Shown here: positions 17,576 through 26,231 of the stretch, one piece after another
Position numbering within the stretch: position 1 is the first letter of the stretch
Layout of the letters: each line of letters begins with the position of its first letter
Assembly (NCBI RefSeq): GCF_003614185.1
Contig: NZ_KZ987724.1
Coordinates: forward strand, 1,668,633-1,732,632
DNA: 64,000 nucleotides
Origin: Paenibacillus aceti
GTDB lineage: Bacteria; Bacillota; Bacilli; Paenibacillales; Paenibacillaceae
Direction: 5' to 3'
The notes under the pieces: model-generated
What the model was told of the DNA's origin: nothing
The model's input: the letters and a program-made list of their open reading frames with translations, nothing else
Database searches by the model: none
Position numbers and translations under genes: made by a program

Positions 17576-17952
17576 AAAAAAACCTCCTTCGCCTCCGCGC
17601 CAAGCCATTCACTGACCTAACGCAGGGGCGAAAGAGGTTTACTTCCGCGGTACCACCCTTGTTTTGCCGTCCATGCCAGACAGACCTCCAGATTTCCCCG
17701 GAAACTGCCCATTAAACCATGTACATGTACGGCCTCTTAACGAATCACGACCTGTTCACGGTCTGATTCTTCATGCGATAACGGGCACAGACCCGGCAGC
17801 TCTTAATGACCTTCCTCTTAACAGTCGGAAATCGGAGAACGGCGTTCGGAAATGCGGCTCCAAGGTGAGTTGATACGTGGATTAAGACGGCGATTTCAGC
17901 TGCTACACCGCTCTCTGGACATAAGCCCTCGTATCTGGTCCTTATCATAGCC
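17576..17952 (-). ncRNA. T-box leader, proximal (leucine)
   Basis: Transcription-attenuating riboswitch that senses uncharged tRNA. Minus strand shows Stem I with the AG-bulge type hairpin (GAGAGCGGTGTAGCAGCTG), a specifier internal loop AACUCA giving the Leu codon CUC followed by a purine, the T-box GGGTGGTACCGCGGAAG, and a terminator whose arms CCTCTTTCGCC and GGCGAAGGAGG precede a T run at 17576-17582. When tRNA-Leu is uncharged the antiterminator forms and leuA is transcribed. The specifier assignment is from my own pairing of the basal stem. Confidence 0.9.
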
Positions 17953-17972
17953 ATTGGTTTGATATATACAAT

Positions 17973-18268
17973 AAAAAAAACCCCTTCATCCCGCACGCAA
18001 AATATGCGCTACAGGGACGAAAGGGATTAACTTCCGTGGTACCACCCAGCTTCACTGCACATCGCAAAAATGTACAGCCTCAAAGCAGAGCGAGTTCACT
18101 CGCTATCTGCACATGTTAACGGTTGCCAGCCGGCTCTCCCTATCGCTATTCAGCGGTTCAGGACAGCAGCTCGGAGGCGAGTCGGTACTCGGGATTAAGA
18201 CGGTGATTTCAGCAACTACACCGCTCTCTGGACATAAGCGCCCGCATGACCTGCTCCTCTTCATAGCC
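17973..18268 (-). ncRNA. T-box leader, distal (leucine)
   Basis: A second complete T-box upstream of the first. Stem I has the same layout (GAGAGCGGTGTAGTTGCTG), the specifier loop reads GACUCG, again CUC, and the T-box is GGGTGGTACCACGGAAG. Its own terminator, CCCTTTCGTCCC...GGGATGAAGGGG, ends in eight T at 17973-17980. The two copies are clearly homologous but diverged, and must be passed in series before leuA is transcribed. Confidence 0.88.
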
Positions 18269-18291
18269 AATCTTTTCAAAAACTTGATCAT

Positions 18292-18321
18292 ATTATATTC
18301 ACAAATTCAAATTTTAGTCAA
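18292..18321 (-). promoter_or_regulatory. Promoter of the tandem T-box/leuA transcript
   Basis: TTGACT (18316-18321) and TATAAT (18292-18297) on the minus strand, 18 bases apart, start about 15-20 bases before Stem I of the distal T-box. It lies between the gerC stop (18345) and the leader. Confidence 0.75.
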
Positions 18322-18344
18322 CCTTTATTTTTTTTGCATATTGA

Positions 18345-19538
18345 TCATTTCGCTGAAGATCCCGTATCTTCAATGATCAGATTTACATTACATTTCACTT
18401 CAGACCTGGTGAAGGCGCTGTCCCAATCCTTCTCCAACTTTCTCCACATTTTGGGGTGCTGAATTCGAAAATGATCGCCAAAACCACCGACGTCCACATG
18501 ATAGGTATCCCGCATTTTGCGGATGACATCATTCATCATGTCCTCCAGCTGCCGTACAAACAGTTTCTCCACTTCCCTGATATACTCTTCGTTTTCAGAC
18601 GACTCCCTCGTATCCCAATTCTCAATAAGCCTGCCGATTGTTTTCACATTAACCTCGAAGGATATTTTATCCCCTTCCACCTTGGACTTAATCTTGGTCT
18701 TCTCGGAGATCACTTCATACGTGATAGTCTGTCCCCCTTGATCAATGGTTTTGAGTACTCCTCCTTTAACACTTCCTTGAATCCAGGAGAGAGCCTGAAC
18801 CTCCCATTCCGATAATGATCCGACCAATTTTCTCGTCTTCCCTTTAATAATCGATGCGCCGGCAACAGCGACCTCATCCACCGAGCTAGCTAGATTCTGC
18901 AGAGTGAAGCTGGAACCGGAATTGATGATTCCATCCAGCTTGGTAAGGTTTTTGGAGGGCAAAATATTATTGGATTTACCCTGATTCTCAACCAGCCCGA
19001 CAAGCTCCAGAGACGGAATCTCGCCGGAATTGTTACTGACGAGAACCTGGCTCGCCTTGCCCTTGCTCATTAACACAATGCAGCTCGGCCTGATCGCGTT
19101 ATCCCTGAGGACGAATTTCAGCAGCTTGTCAATCTCGATTTTCCGGGCCAGCTCCTCCGAAATGACGATCACCTTCACATGATGCCCCATCATCGGTTTG
19201 GATCTTCGGTTGGCCATCTGGCGAATCATCTGGAAGATAGAATCTCCGGTCTCTTGAATATTCGAATATAAGTCACTGCTCGATTTATCTGATTTGCTGG
19301 AAACCTGTCTTTTCTGAAAAGGAATGATCTGAAAGGTAAGTGTAACCAGTTCCTTCCTGGGATAAATACTACCGCTTTCCGCGAGCTGCTCCTCCTCTGA
19401 AGAGCGCTGGGCAACATCCATACCAAGCCCTACAAGAATCGTCTGCTCCTCAATCTCCTTATTGCCCCAGCAGCCCGTCAAGCTGAGCATAAGCAGGAGT
19501 GAGAGAGCAATCAGAGTCTGACGCTTCATAGGATACAT
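18345..19538 (-). CDS. Spore germination protein, GerC (GerAC/GerKC) family lipoprotein
   Basis: Lipid-anchored subunit of a germinant receptor in the spore inner membrane. About 397 residues with lipobox LTGC (Cys23) and the family opening GCWGNKEIEEQTILVGLGMD. A long N-terminal domain and C-terminal REVEKLFVRQLEDMMNDVIRKMRDTYHVDVGGFGDHFR match the GerAC architecture. The start overlaps the end of the permease gene closely (stop TAA precedes the ATG by one base). Third gene of the receptor operon in the order A-B-C. Expected to be made in the forespore; no forespore promoter was identified. Confidence 0.92.
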   Translation of the reverse strand: MYPMKRQTLIALSLLLMLSLTGCWGNKEIEEQTILVGLGMDVAQRSSEEEQLAESGSIYPRKELVTLTFQIIPFQKRQVSSKSDKSSSDLYSNIQETGDSIFQMIRQMANRRSKPMMGHHVKVIVISEELARKIEIDKLLKFVLRDNAIRPSCIVLMSKGKASQVLVSNNSGEIPSLELVGLVENQGKSNNILPSKNLTKLDGIINSGSSFTLQNLASSVDEVAVAGASIIKGKTRKLVGSLSEWEVQALSWIQGSVKGGVLKTIDQGGQTITYEVISEKTKIKSKVEGDKISFEVNVKTIGRLIENWDTRESSENEEYIREVEKLFVRQLEDMMNDVIRKMRDTYHVDVGGFGDHFRIQHPKMWRKLEKDWDSAFTRSEVKCNVNLIIEDTGSSAK

Positions 19539-19539
19539 T

Positions 19540-20634
19540 TTACCTCACGGCTCCTTTCTTGAAGATCTTGGCATACACAAGCAGTAAAGGAGGCAAAATC
19601 ACGAATATTACAACACCGATATCCCCAAAAATTTTACTGACCATAAATAGCTCATTCACATCTCGCGGAATCAAAGCGATGAATAATATGATCGGCATGG
19701 AACAGAACATGAATGGTCTCATCCGTGTCTTGAAGGTTTGAGCAAACCCCAACGAGGAGTTATACTGCAAAATCGAAAAGGTGGTCAGAATTTGCATGAT
19801 CCAGATCACTAGTAGAAAGAAATCGAATCTCTCAAAGAAAAGCCCCGTAATTTCAAAGCTGCGCAGCAAATCCACGGTCGGCCAAGTGCTACTGATGACC
19901 CCATGGACACTCATCCCCCCGATCACCATTACAAAAGCGACCAGATTCAGAAATAAAGGGATCGAGATGCCGATAATTACTGCCTTTCCAGCCTTCTCCG
20001 GATGCTGCATAGAGGCCGTGAGGGTGAACATCAGCTCATGACCTAAGAATACGAGTATCGTTGAGCTTACCCCCTTGATCACCGGAAAGATCCCATCTCC
20101 CAACACAGGCAGTAAATTGTCCACCTCGAATATTTTGCCGCTCAAGATCATTGAAAACACAAATACAACGACGGTGCTCGGCAGTATGATCTCATATAGC
20201 CGAGCGATTGCTCCAAGTCCGCCCTTGATGATATACAAACCGACCCATATAAAGGACATGATGATGGCCCATCTGGGTATATCCTCAAGCAAATATAGGG
20301 TCGTAACCTCGAACATGACTCTCAATTCAAAAGCGGCTATGAAAATGTAAAATGTGGCGATCAATATACTGAATATGCTGCCACACCATTTCCCCATGAG
20401 CTCCCGGGAAAATTGGTAGAGCGTTTTCCCCGGAAATCTTTGCGATAATCTCACGATACAGAGCCCGGCCAGCATAATTAAGATTCCGCCCAGAATGATC
20501 GAGATCCAGCCATCGGAGGTCTTCATACTATCCGCAAGCACCCTTGGTAAAGTGAGGATTCCCGAACCTAGTATGCAGTTGCTGACGATGACTACCGTCT
20601 GTGAAGTCGTGATTTTCTTATCCTCTGTTAACAT
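19540..20634 (-). CDS. Spore germination protein, GerB (GerAB/GerKB) family permease
   Basis: Integral-membrane subunit of the germinant receptor, related to amino acid permeases (APC superfamily), 364 residues with about ten helices. It opens with KITTSQTVVIVSNCILGSGILTLPR, the typical GerB first helix with the broken-helix glycine motif. Members bind the germinant (amino acid or sugar). Ribosome site GAAGGGAG precedes the ATG, 24 bases after the GerA gene stop. The ligand cannot be read from sequence. Confidence 0.92.
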   Translation of the reverse strand: MLTEDKKITTSQTVVIVSNCILGSGILTLPRVLADSMKTSDGWISIILGGILIMLAGLCIVRLSQRFPGKTLYQFSRELMGKWCGSIFSILIATFYIFIAAFELRVMFEVTTLYLLEDIPRWAIIMSFIWVGLYIIKGGLGAIARLYEIILPSTVVVFVFSMILSGKIFEVDNLLPVLGDGIFPVIKGVSSTILVFLGHELMFTLTASMQHPEKAGKAVIIGISIPLFLNLVAFVMVIGGMSVHGVISSTWPTVDLLRSFEITGLFFERFDFFLLVIWIMQILTTFSILQYNSSLGFAQTFKTRMRPFMFCSMPIILFIALIPRDVNELFMVSKIFGDIGVVIFVILPPLLLVYAKIFKKGAVR

Positions 20635-20658
20635 AGAAATACTCCCTTCATCACGCCA

Positions 20659-22344
20659 TCATTTGTCCCTGCGGCTAGAATCCTTCGTCTTCATCATTAT
20701 GGGACGCCGATTCATGACCTTCAGCGGCATGCGCACAATGAAATCCTTCCAATCATTCCACCGGAAGGGACTCATCGGGCTCACATACGGTACGCCGAAG
20801 CTCTTCAGTCTAGCCACATGGCTGCATACTAGGATGAAGAACAGCACGGTACCATATAAGCCGAGAAAAGCTGCGCAGAACATCGCTAGGAAGCGAAGAA
20901 TACGAAGAGTAATCCCCGTGCTATAGGACGGAATAGCAAAGGATGAAATCGCGGTTACCGCTACCACAATGACCAGGAAGGGACTGATAATTCCCGCATT
21001 CACTGCCGCATCCCCAATGATCAGACCTCCAACGATACCCATGGCAGGCCCGATCGGCTTCGGCAGGCGAATACCCGCTTCCCTAAGAATTTCAATCGAA
21101 ATTTCCATAATCAACGCCTCAATAATGGAGGGAAAGGGGACGCTCTGCCGCGATTCAATAATCGTAACCACCAGCTCGGTAGGAATCAGCCCTTGATTAT
21201 ACGAGATAAAGGATATATAGATAGCTGGCGTAAATACCGCCAGAAAAGCGGTGAAGAATCGCAGCAAGCGCAGCAGTGTCGCTGGTATCCATCGTTCGTA
21301 GTAATCCTCTGGCGATTGAAGTAGCATGCTAAAGGTGACAGGAACGATCAAGACAAAGGGAGTTCCGTCGAGCAAGAGGGCGACCCGGCCCTCCATTAAT
21401 GCGCCGATCACCCGATCCGGCCTTTCCGTACTCTGAACCTGCTGGAACAAGCTGAAGCTATTGTCTTCAATCAGCTGCTCAACATAGCCTGACTCCGCCA
21501 CATAATCGAGATCGATCGCCTCGATCCGGTGGATGACCTCATCAACCAGCTCGGAATTAGCAATATCCTCTACATAAGCGACGATCAGATCCTTCTTGAC
21601 CCTCGACCCAACTTTGAATTTGGTCATCCGCAAGCTCTCATTCCTGCCATGCCGTCTTAATAAAGCCGTATTCTCGCTTAACGTCTCCGTGAAGCCTGTC
21701 CGCGGCCCTCTTAACAGGCCTTCCGATACCGGTTCTTCAATCGCTCTACTATTACCGGCTGAGCCGCTAAGCATCAGCACCTCTTCCACGCCTTCTACCA
21801 GCAAAGCGACCGTGCCTGTCAATATGTCCTCCACGACTTGATGCAGCTGATGCGTATCACTCACCTGGCTGATCGGCAGGATCAGATTCAGCAGATTCTC
21901 CTTCGTGACCGGGATATCATCGTCTGGATGCCCCTCCTCCCCACCCTTATTCATCAAGGATTCCAGAACCTGCGTGTCAACCAGCGTCTTATCATAGAGT
22001 CCATCGACATATAAAAGAGCCGCTCTGTTCTCGCCTCCCACCATGAACTCCCTGATGTGTATATCACAGTGCTTCGTCGCCCGCTCCTTAAGCCAAGCGA
22101 GATTATCCTCATACCTCTCCATGACCTGCTGTCCGTCCGCTTGACCCTGCTCATGAGGACTACTATTCTCAGCCGCATTGGACTTGTCCCCTGCATTGCC
22201 GCTGTCCTTCAGCGAATTCCGCCTGCGCAGATTGGTATGGGCCCATTGAAACAGATAATTGAAGATTATAGGCAGAATCAATAGCATTACAGCTTGAAGA
22301 ACAACATCCCAACCGGGAAAATGATCCACTATGACTTTCCACAT
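20659..22344 (-). CDS. Spore germination protein, GerA (GerAA/GerKA) family
   Basis: Largest subunit of the germinant receptor, 561 residues. An extra N-terminal membrane helix (VVLQAVMLLILPIIFNYLF) precedes a polar region and then the GerA cytoplasmic domain (VGSRVKKDLIVAYVEDIANSELV, PDRVIGALMEGRVALLLDGTP) and four to five C-terminal helices including ESRQSVPFPSIIEALIMEISIEILREAG. The family forms an ion channel released by germinants. It is the first gene of the operon, with AGGGGGATGG before the ATG. The N-terminal helix is not universal in GerA proteins. Confidence 0.92.
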   Translation of the reverse strand: MWKVIVDHFPGWDVVLQAVMLLILPIIFNYLFQWAHTNLRRRNSLKDSGNAGDKSNAAENSSPHEQGQADGQQVMERYEDNLAWLKERATKHCDIHIREFMVGGENRAALLYVDGLYDKTLVDTQVLESLMNKGGEEGHPDDDIPVTKENLLNLILPISQVSDTHQLHQVVEDILTGTVALLVEGVEEVLMLSGSAGNSRAIEEPVSEGLLRGPRTGFTETLSENTALLRRHGRNESLRMTKFKVGSRVKKDLIVAYVEDIANSELVDEVIHRIEAIDLDYVAESGYVEQLIEDNSFSLFQQVQSTERPDRVIGALMEGRVALLLDGTPFVLIVPVTFSMLLQSPEDYYERWIPATLLRLLRFFTAFLAVFTPAIYISFISYNQGLIPTELVVTIIESRQSVPFPSIIEALIMEISIEILREAGIRLPKPIGPAMGIVGGLIIGDAAVNAGIISPFLVIVVAVTAISSFAIPSYSTGITLRILRFLAMFCAAFLGLYGTVLFFILVCSHVARLKSFGVPYVSPMSPFRWNDWKDFIVRMPLKVMNRRPIMMKTKDSSRRDK

Positions 22345-22464
22345 ATATCCATCCCCCTAACCGCTCCATCGCCTGAAATTATAGAATCCGTCGATATTAC
22401 TAGCACGAGTAGTATTTCCGTAGTGAAACAAATCATACGAAGCTGGTTCCGGCAAACGCAAAAA

Positions 22465-22504
22465 GCGCTTATTTGGCGGAATCCATACCGCAGCAAATAA
22501 GCGC
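22465..22504 (-). terminator. Terminator of the DUF3900-like gene
   Basis: Long stem GCGCTTATTTG-GCGG pairing with CCGC-A-CAAATAAGCGC, followed on the minus strand by TTTTTGCG. Lies 30 bases after the stop at 22534 and ahead of the germinant receptor operon. Confidence 0.85.
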
Positions 22505-22533
22505 ATGCTTGTTATGAGGCTAATCGCTCTATT

Positions 22534-23625
22534 TTAAAAAGGAGGCAGGTCATCTTCCTCGGGCTTCTTCTCCATGATCCGCTGGGCCACAATCTCGAAC
22601 GGGTCCGGCTGCAACAGCTCTACAGGGGAAAAAGCTTTATCAAACGTGATTGAATCGCCTTCGAGGATGACCGCGTAACGGCCATTCACCCTGGCGATAT
22701 GAACCTCGTTGCCGAAATCGGCCAGCTTGCCCTTGACTACCGTATCCCCGATCCTGAATTTCAGCTCAATCTCCGGCTTGATCTCCACGATCCGTTCGGC
22801 TGCCTCGATCACTTCCGTCGGCTCCCATTTATCCTGAATGACTCTCTTCTCACTCGCTGCCCATAGCTCGATCTCCTTCTCCACCTGCTGGCGTTCCTCT
22901 TCATTCTCATCCGGCCATTTGGTCTCCACATAGGTCTGGACGAACTCCATCACCTGTTCATTAACGATTTCCGGGATCGACATTTCATAGGTGACGAAGC
23001 GGAGGAAATCTTCGAAATATTTAGCGTGGGAGGACTGATGGATCTTCAGCTCCCATTCATCCACCATACCCTCTTCATACATATACGGATATAGGATCGA
23101 TTTCATATTTCGCGCGCTGATCGCCATCTCCACCTTGCTGATCAGGCTGTGTTCATCGGAAATCCGGGCAATCTTCGGTTCAAAGTCACATTTCAGCACG
23201 AAGATATACGGGTCCTCCGAATATTTCTCCAGCTTTGCCTGGACTACGATCAAGGCGCCACCGCGAACCGAGCTCGCCTCCAGATAGCCCCGGACCAGAT
23301 CATCACAAGCATTCTTGTAATCCTCCTTGTCCTCGGCGCCGCGCAGCCGGGCGAACATATTGAAGTTCGGATTGCTGTCCAATTCATAGCCAGGCTCAAC
23401 GATAAAGCGACCGATTTTCGTAGGAGCCTGCTCCACCACAGGATTCTTCTCTACCTTGCGCTTGGCGATCCTGGTGAACTCTCCATCGAGGAATGAGCGG
23501 ATCTCACTCTCCAGATATTCATAGCCGTCCATCGTCTGAAAGTGCTTGTAATTCTTGACGGTCTGGCCTTCCTTCCCTTCTACCTGAATGACAAAGAATG
23601 ATAAGTAATTAACCGTAAATTTCAT
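22534..23625 (-). CDS. DUF3900-like protein, function unknown
   Basis: Soluble protein of about 363 residues with no signal peptide or membrane helix. The opening FTVNYLSFFVIQVEGKEG and the acidic C-terminus (KKPEEDDLPPF) match my memory of the DUF3900 family of spore-formers. The layout (HFQTMDGYEYLESEIRSFLDGEFTRI, ELDSNPNFNMFARL, KNMKSILYPY-like segments) loosely resembles nucleoid-associated NdpA-type proteins, but this is only an impression. Start ATG with AAAGGGG upstream and an extended -10 promoter. Monocistronic. Confidence 0.72.
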   Translation of the reverse strand: MKFTVNYLSFFVIQVEGKEGQTVKNYKHFQTMDGYEYLESEIRSFLDGEFTRIAKRKVEKNPVVEQAPTKIGRFIVEPGYELDSNPNFNMFARLRGAEDKEDYKNACDDLVRGYLEASSVRGGALIVVQAKLEKYSEDPYIFVLKCDFEPKIARISDEHSLISKVEMAISARNMKSILYPYMYEEGMVDEWELKIHQSSHAKYFEDFLRFVTYEMSIPEIVNEQVMEFVQTYVETKWPDENEEERQQVEKEIELWAASEKRVIQDKWEPTEVIEAAERIVEIKPEIELKFRIGDTVVKGKLADFGNEVHIARVNGRYAVILEGDSITFDKAFSPVELLQPDPFEIVAQRIMEKKPEEDDLPPF

Positions 23626-23677
23626 GAAATGATAACCCCTTTACGTACCTGAAAAAATCCGTAGCAGACAACAGCTC

Positions 23678-23706
23678 ATTATATCACGAAAAACGTTGGA
23701 ATAGGG
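23678..23706 (-). promoter_or_regulatory. Extended -10 promoter of the DUF3900-like gene
   Basis: Minus strand TGATATAAT, an extended -10 (TATAAT at 23678-23683), about 55 bases before the start codon. The -35 region (about 23701-23706) is a poor match. The rest of the 23626-23929 gap is AT-rich and holds the promoter region of the divergent methyltransferase-like gene. Confidence 0.5.
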
Positions 23707-23929
23707 CTTTAAATCTGCCTTCCTTTTTGTAACAGAGCGGAGTTGTAGCTAGATAAACTGAGAATGGGCATAAAGGATGGATGTGCAAAAAACGTATTTA
23801 GGTTTTCTATTATGAATTTTTCATATGATGTAATTTTATAACGATAAACAATGATATTGCTATTTCTCGGCCGCTATCGTGTACAATAGATGTTGAACTC
23901 ATACTTTCTAGCAAAGGAGATGCGCTCTC

Positions 23930-24598
23930 ATGAATCATAGCAACGTCCCCGCTGAAATTATCGAGCGGGCCAATACACCCAGAGGCGAAATCCAGCTGCA
24001 ACGTAGGGGGGAAAATTACGAAATCATCAGCAACGGCACATTTCTTATGGCGACTTATAATGGAGAATCAGAGCGACTGCTCGTCCGCAGCGCCTTGCAA
24101 TATGTATCACAGCCCAAGCATGTATTAATCGGCGGATTAGGAGTCGGTTTCTCGCTGCAGGAAGCGCTGCTTGACCCTCGCATAGAACAGGTCACTGTCG
24201 TAGAGATTGAGCAGAAAATCATCGACTGGAACCGCACGGAGCTGGCTGATGTCTCTGACCGGGCTCTCGAGCACCCCAGGACCAGGCTGGTTCACGCGGA
24301 TCTTATCGAATGGATTGGAACGACCCGCGATAAATTCGATCTGGTCTGCCTCGATATCGATAACGGACCGGATTGGAAAGTGTTCGAGCAGAACCACTCG
24401 CTCTATCACGAGAACAGCTTCGATATATTATACCGACTGCTGCAGCCCGGTGGCTGCATTACATTTTGGAGCGCCACAGCTTCTTCGCAGTTTGCGCAGC
24501 GGATGGAGCGTTATTTTGGCCAGGTCGAAGTGCTTGAAGTGAAGCAATCCCGCGGGGAACCGGATTATATATTTCTCTCTCGCAAGTCGGAGGTGTAG
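23930..24598 (+). CDS. Spermidine synthase-like protein (SAM-dependent transferase fold)
   Basis: About 222 residues, Rossmann-like fold. Motif I is VLIGGLGVGFSLQEAL, followed by VEIEQKIIDWNR with the acidic ribose-binding residue, VHADLIEWI, and DLVCLDIDNGPDW, which resembles the spermidine synthase DxxD region. It is shorter than true spermidine synthases (about 275-300) and lacks their N-terminal domain, so an uncharacterised relative is more likely than an SpeE. Ribosome site AAAGGAG. It is 6 bases from the recombinase gene, so the two are probably co-transcribed. Confidence 0.78.
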   Translation: MNHSNVPAEIIERANTPRGEIQLQRRGENYEIISNGTFLMATYNGESERLLVRSALQYVSQPKHVLIGGLGVGFSLQEALLDPRIEQVTVVEIEQKIIDWNRTELADVSDRALEHPRTRLVHADLIEWIGTTRDKFDLVCLDIDNGPDWKVFEQNHSLYHENSFDILYRLLQPGGCITFWSATASSQFAQRMERYFGQVEVLEVKQSRGEPDYIFLSRKSEV

Positions 24599-24604
24599 TG
24601 ACGA

Positions 24605-25690
24605 ATGAATGTACAAAAAGTAATCGACCGCAAGAAGCTGGACGAAAGAATCGTCCACATGCCCTGGTTCGTGCAGCAGTTCATCGATTATAAGCTGCCG
24701 GACCTCTCCCCCTCCACACTGTTAGAGTATGTTCGCGACTATGAGCAGTTCTTCGGCTGGATGCGCGCCGAGGGCTTGTCTGTCGCCGACAATAACGGGG
24801 GGGTTACCCTGCTGGAGCTGGAGACGCTGCGGATGGAGAGTGTGGTAGGCTATCGGCTGCATTTGACGACAAGGACCGAAGGGACGAACTCCCGCATTAC
24901 CGTAGCACGCAAAATGTCCTCGCTGCGCTCTCTGTTTCATTATTTGAGCCAGATCGCCGAGGATGAGAACTTCTATCCGTTATTGAAGCGCAACATTATG
25001 GCCAAGGTGGAAATCAAGCGGATTCATAAGCCGAAGGATACCGCGGCCAAGCTGAAGGGGAAAATCCTTGAAGAGGATGAATTGATCGAATTCATCAGCT
25101 ATATTGCCGAGGGGTATGGACATGACATCGAGAACAATAAGCAGGCGCTCTATTCCTACGAGCATAATAAGGAGCGCGATGCCTGTATCGCCAGCCTCAT
25201 TCTGAATTCCGGGCTGCGGGTATCCGAAGTCGTCAATCTGAATGTCGATGATCTCGATCTGAACAATAAATTGCTCCAGGTCTACCGCAAAGGCAATAAT
25301 GACGAGACCTTCAAGACTCCGGTCTATTTCCGCGAGCAATCGAAGGATGACCTCGTTCACTATTTGACGCTGAGACAATCCAGATACCGCACCCCGAAAC
25401 GGGAAAAAGCCCTCTTCGTCGCTCTGCCCAACGGTCATACCGAAGGCAAGCGAATGACGAAGAGAGCCATCCAGGCGATGATTATCAAATATGCGAAACG
25501 CTTCGGCAAGCCTTATCTAACCGTACATAAGCTGCGCCATTCGTTCGCGACCGATTACTATTTGCAAAATGATATCTATAAGACCAAGGAACAGCTTGGA
25601 CACGCTTCGACCGAGACAACCGAGGTATATGCCCACTTGACCGACAAGACGATGTCCGAAGCGATTGAGCGACGGGTTGATAGTCAATAG
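24605..25690 (+). CDS. xerS: Tyrosine recombinase, XerS type
   Basis: Site-specific recombinase of 361 residues, longer than XerC/XerD (about 300) and matching XerS. The N-terminal SAM-like DNA-binding domain has MPWFVQQFIDYKLPDLSPSTL...YEQFFGWM. All catalytic residues are visible: Arg in NSGLRVSEVVNL, His-x-x-Arg in HKLRHSFATD, His in LGHAS and the nucleophile Tyr in TTEVYAHL. Probably a chromosome-dimer resolution enzyme rather than a phage integrase: there are no phage genes or att-like repeats around it. The ribosome site GGAGGTG overlaps the end of the upstream gene. Confidence 0.85.
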   Translation: MNVQKVIDRKKLDERIVHMPWFVQQFIDYKLPDLSPSTLLEYVRDYEQFFGWMRAEGLSVADNNGGVTLLELETLRMESVVGYRLHLTTRTEGTNSRITVARKMSSLRSLFHYLSQIAEDENFYPLLKRNIMAKVEIKRIHKPKDTAAKLKGKILEEDELIEFISYIAEGYGHDIENNKQALYSYEHNKERDACIASLILNSGLRVSEVVNLNVDDLDLNNKLLQVYRKGNNDETFKTPVYFREQSKDDLVHYLTLRQSRYRTPKREKALFVALPNGHTEGKRMTKRAIQAMIIKYAKRFGKPYLTVHKLRHSFATDYYLQNDIYKTKEQLGHASTETTEVYAHLTDKTMSEAIERRVDSQ

Positions 25691-25703
25691 GACGACCGAC
25701 GCT

Positions 25704-26231
25704 CTATGGGGCTGGGGATGCAATTCCTGCTTCCCTGGCAATCCAAGCTGCGATTTGCTGCGACTCATCCGCGCCAAAATGAAGCGGTGGGGCAGCGATA
25801 GCTCTAACACGTGACCCGTCTTGATTCCGCGTCACATAGGCTCTGACCTGGCTTAGCTCCTGTAGCAGAGACAGGTCCTCCCGGCCCCGGAGCAGCACAA
25901 TCTTCGGATACGCTTCCCTCTTGAAGCCCTCTACCAAGATCAGATCATAGCACTTGAACCGCTCGATCAGCTGCACCAGTGAGGTCGCCTGTTCCTCAAT
26001 TACCGCCGTCCGGTAAGGCGAAGTGATGGCAATCGCGGCCGCACCATGCTGATGATGCGAATAGGTGTCGGTTCCTTCGCGATCCATCTCAAAGCCATGC
26101 GCATCATGCTTAATCACAGCCACCTGCAGATTCATAGCTTTGAAGCTCTCCAGTAATTTGCCGATCAGCGTCGTCTTCCCACTATTCTTATACCCGACGA
26201 TCTGGATCACTGCCGATTTACTCATCACCAT
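25704..26231 (-). CDS. mobB: Molybdopterin-guanine dinucleotide biosynthesis adaptor MobB
   Basis: GTP-binding protein assisting MobA in forming MGD cofactor. About 175 residues. Walker A is GYKNSGKTTL, followed by VAVIKHDAHGFEMDREGTDTY (the MobB signature) and LILVEGFKREAYPKI. Two start ATGs (26231, 26225) overlap the moeA stop, so translational coupling is expected either way. Last gene of the pyrK-pyrD-LpdD-like-moeA-mobB operon. mobA and the other moa genes are not in the window. Confidence 0.92.
   Translation of the reverse strand: MVMSKSAVIQIVGYKNSGKTTLIGKLLESFKAMNLQVAVIKHDAHGFEMDREGTDTYSHHQHGAAAIAITSPYRTAVIEEQATSLVQLIERFKCYDLILVEGFKREAYPKIVLLRGREDLSLLQELSQVRAYVTRNQDGSRVRAIAAPPLHFGADESQQIAAWIAREAGIASPAP

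Noticed and set aside
18355-18371. GAAGAT/ATCTTC hairpin at the gerC end as a terminator
   Set aside because: Only 6-bp arms, lies within the coding end and lacks a T run directly after it.
24605-25690. Tyrosine recombinase considered as a phage or island integrase
   Set aside because: No phage genes, tRNA or att-like repeats nearby; length and N-terminus fit XerS housekeeping recombinases.
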